Shown: positions 50,914 to 52,023 of the stretch, in pieces
Position numbering within the stretch: position 1 is the first letter of the stretch
Layout: each line of letters begins with the position of its first letter
From: Clostridium sp. Cult3
GTDB lineage: Bacteria > Bacillota > Clostridia > Tissierellales > Tepidimicrobiaceae
DNA: 52,023 nt
Direction: 5' to 3'
Assembly (NCBI RefSeq): GCF_021655115.1
Contig: NZ_PPXY01000018.1
Span: forward strand, 1 to 52,023
Notes under the pieces: generated by a model
Database searches by the model: none
What the model saw: only the letters and a program-made list of their open reading frames with translations
Told to the model about the DNA's origin: nothing
Program-made: the position numbers and the translations under genes

Positions 50914-51495
50914 ATGACTAATATGACCAAAAACTGGATTGCCATATCAGGTAGTCCAAGACGGCATAAAAATACTGAAACATTAATGAATTATTACATG
51001 GATGAGTTAGAAAGACATGGAAGAAAGGTTGAAAAAGTAATATGAAGTGAAATTGAATTAAATGCTTGTGATGGTTGTGGACATTGTGCTGAAGACAAGA
51101 TGTGTTGTTATGATGATGAAATCTCTCGAACAATTAATAAGATAAAAGTTGCAGAAGGAGTGATTTTAGGTTCACCATCTTATAATTACAATGTAACACC
51201 ATATATGAAGGTGTTCCTTGACAGACTATATCCTTTATTCACTTATAAAAATGGTACTTTCAGTAGTGAACTGGATTCAAGAGGAATAAAAGCAATTATA
51301 ATTGGTGTATGTGCAGGTCCGGATACATTCAGCATGGGATTTACAATTGATTCAATAAAAAGAGTAATGATTGATCATGGAATAGAAGTAGTAATAGAAG
51401 AAAGTTATTTTGGAACAAAAAGAAATCCTGTTATGTTCAATGAAGAGATCAAGAAGGATGTTTCTAGGAAATTGGAAGAAGTATTAAATATATAA
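50914..51495 (+). pseudogene. NAD(P)H-dependent FMN reductase / iron-sulfur flavoprotein, one in-frame TGA
   Basis: A 193-codon frame interrupted only by TGA at 51043-51045. Before it comes the FMN phosphate loop ISGSPRRHKNTETLM. After it come CDGCGHC (iron-sulfur flavoprotein-like cysteines), VILGSPSYNYNVTPYMKVFLDR and a full C terminus. AGGGGGG-like sequence precedes the ATG. A single nonsense codon in an otherwise complete gene suggests very recent inactivation, a sequencing error, or readthrough. Restart within the gene is possible but would lack the FMN loop. Confidence 0.8.
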
Positions 51496-51624
51496 ATAGC
51501 AAACAAATTCCATATGTTTTAATAGGCTTGTTGGTGAAATTATTGAAGGTGCAAGAAACAAGAAATTACTGAAGCGAACTATATTAACATTCTGTCCATA
51601 ATAACCATTAGAAAGGAAGTAAGC

Positions 51625-52023
51625 ATGATAATAGATAAAAAACATGGGAAGATAAAAGAAATTGTTCAAAAAGAGTTATCATGTTCAGCACATAATTTAG
51701 ACCATGTAATGAGAGTGTATAATTTATGTTTACTATTAGCAGAACATGAGGAAAATGTTGATTTACATGTTCTTATTCCTGCAGCGCTGTTACACGATAT
51801 TGCTAGAGTAAAAGAAAACAATGATAATACTGGAAAGACTGATCATGCTATTTTAGGCAGTGAAATTGCAGAAAAGATTTTAAGAGATTTAGAATACGCA
51901 GAGGACAAAATTGAAGAAATAAAGCATTGTATTGCATCACATCGATTTAGAAGTGGAAATGAGCCAAGGACAATAGAAGCTAAAATACTATTTGATGCAG
52001 ACAAGCTAGATTCATTAGGGGCT
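51625..52023 (+). CDS. HD-domain phosphohydrolase, cut by the window end
   Basis: 133 codons are visible and the frame is open at the window edge. HD-superfamily ligands appear in order: HNLDHVMRVYNL, AALLHDIARVKE (HD), DHAILGSEIAEKIL and the late Asp in ILFDADKLDSLGA. It probably hydrolyses a nucleotide or other phosphoester, as in uncharacterised YedJ-type HD proteins. GAAAGGAAG precedes the ATG. This gene looks intact, unlike the decayed stretch before it. Confidence 0.85.
   Translation, partial: MIIDKKHGKIKEIVQKELSCSAHNLDHVMRVYNLCLLLAEHEENVDLHVLIPAALLHDIARVKENNDNTGKTDHAILGSEIAEKILRDLEYAEDKIEEIKHCIASHRFRSGNEPRTIEAKILFDADKLDSLGA

Noticed and set aside
50371-51045. TGA recoded as a sense codon (for example selenocysteine)
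   Set aside because: The same stretch also has a TAA inside the sigma fragment and large deletions. No SECIS-like hairpin was evident after the TGA codons, and TGA serves as a normal stop elsewhere, for example in the 47650-47736 frame.

Overview
The window looks like chromosomal DNA from a strictly anaerobic, low-GC Gram-positive bacterium of the class Clostridia (Tissierellales-like is my best guess, not proven). It is AT-rich, with AGGAGG-type ribosome binding sites and frequent GTG/TTG starts. It carries an oxygen-sensitive glycyl-radical ribonucleotide reductase (NrdDG), an [FeFe]-hydrogenase-like protein, pyruvate phosphate dikinase, Fe-dependent alcohol dehydrogenase, rubrerythrin-like protein, LrgAB and AgrC/LytTR-type signalling. 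No tRNA, rRNA or CRISPR array was recognised.

Layout. 0-10 kb is housekeeping and redox: Fe-ADH (-), a DUF4153-like membrane protein, rubrerythrin-like protein, LrgA/LrgB, signal peptidase I, MsrA, a HAD phosphatase (-), then nrdD-nrdG behind tandem NrdR boxes. 10-20 kb holds a pterin dehydratase (-), an NADH:rubredoxin-reductase-like flavoprotein, a LytTR response regulator with an AgrC-like kinase, and three ABC exporter half-transporters around a DUF6483-like gene and a 17-codon mini-gene. 20-25 kb holds a UvrC-like GIY-YIG protein (-), an AAA ATPase, a flavodoxin remnant, an Fe-S aldo/keto reductase and two tandem amidohydrolases, the second without most metal ligands.

25.4-33.5 kb is the metabolic centrepiece. 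A strong promoter drives a DRE-TIM protein best read as (Re)-citrate synthase, then a LeuCD-fused aconitase, an NAD-type isocitrate dehydrogenase and pyruvate carboxylase. Together these would run pyruvate -> oxaloacetate -> citrate -> isocitrate -> 2-oxoglutarate, the oxidative half of a split TCA cycle that supplies glutamate. Pyruvate phosphate dikinase lies at 43 kb.

33.6-42.7 kb: a coiled-coil-like protein built from a 27-bp tandem repeat, the hydrogenase-like protein (-), an overlapping module of two methyltransferases around a HELLH protein, a broken DUF4846 lipoprotein gene, a GNAT enzyme, a fluoride riboswitch in front of a cation/proton antiporter, a zinc-ribbon membrane protein and an Old Yellow Enzyme (-). 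43-52 kb: PPDK, a small membrane protein, a lipase-like hydrolase, an APH-like kinase, a GNAT-like protein and an AlkD-like glycosylase. A decayed stretch follows (ECF sigma, radical SAM and flavin reductase pseudogenes), then an HD-domain gene cut by the window end.

Short dispersed palindromic repeats (GGGACGGNTC and GGTGCC-type cores) sit between genes throughout. One copy supplies the C-terminal tail of the response regulator, and an identical copy supplies the end of the 17-codon mini-gene.
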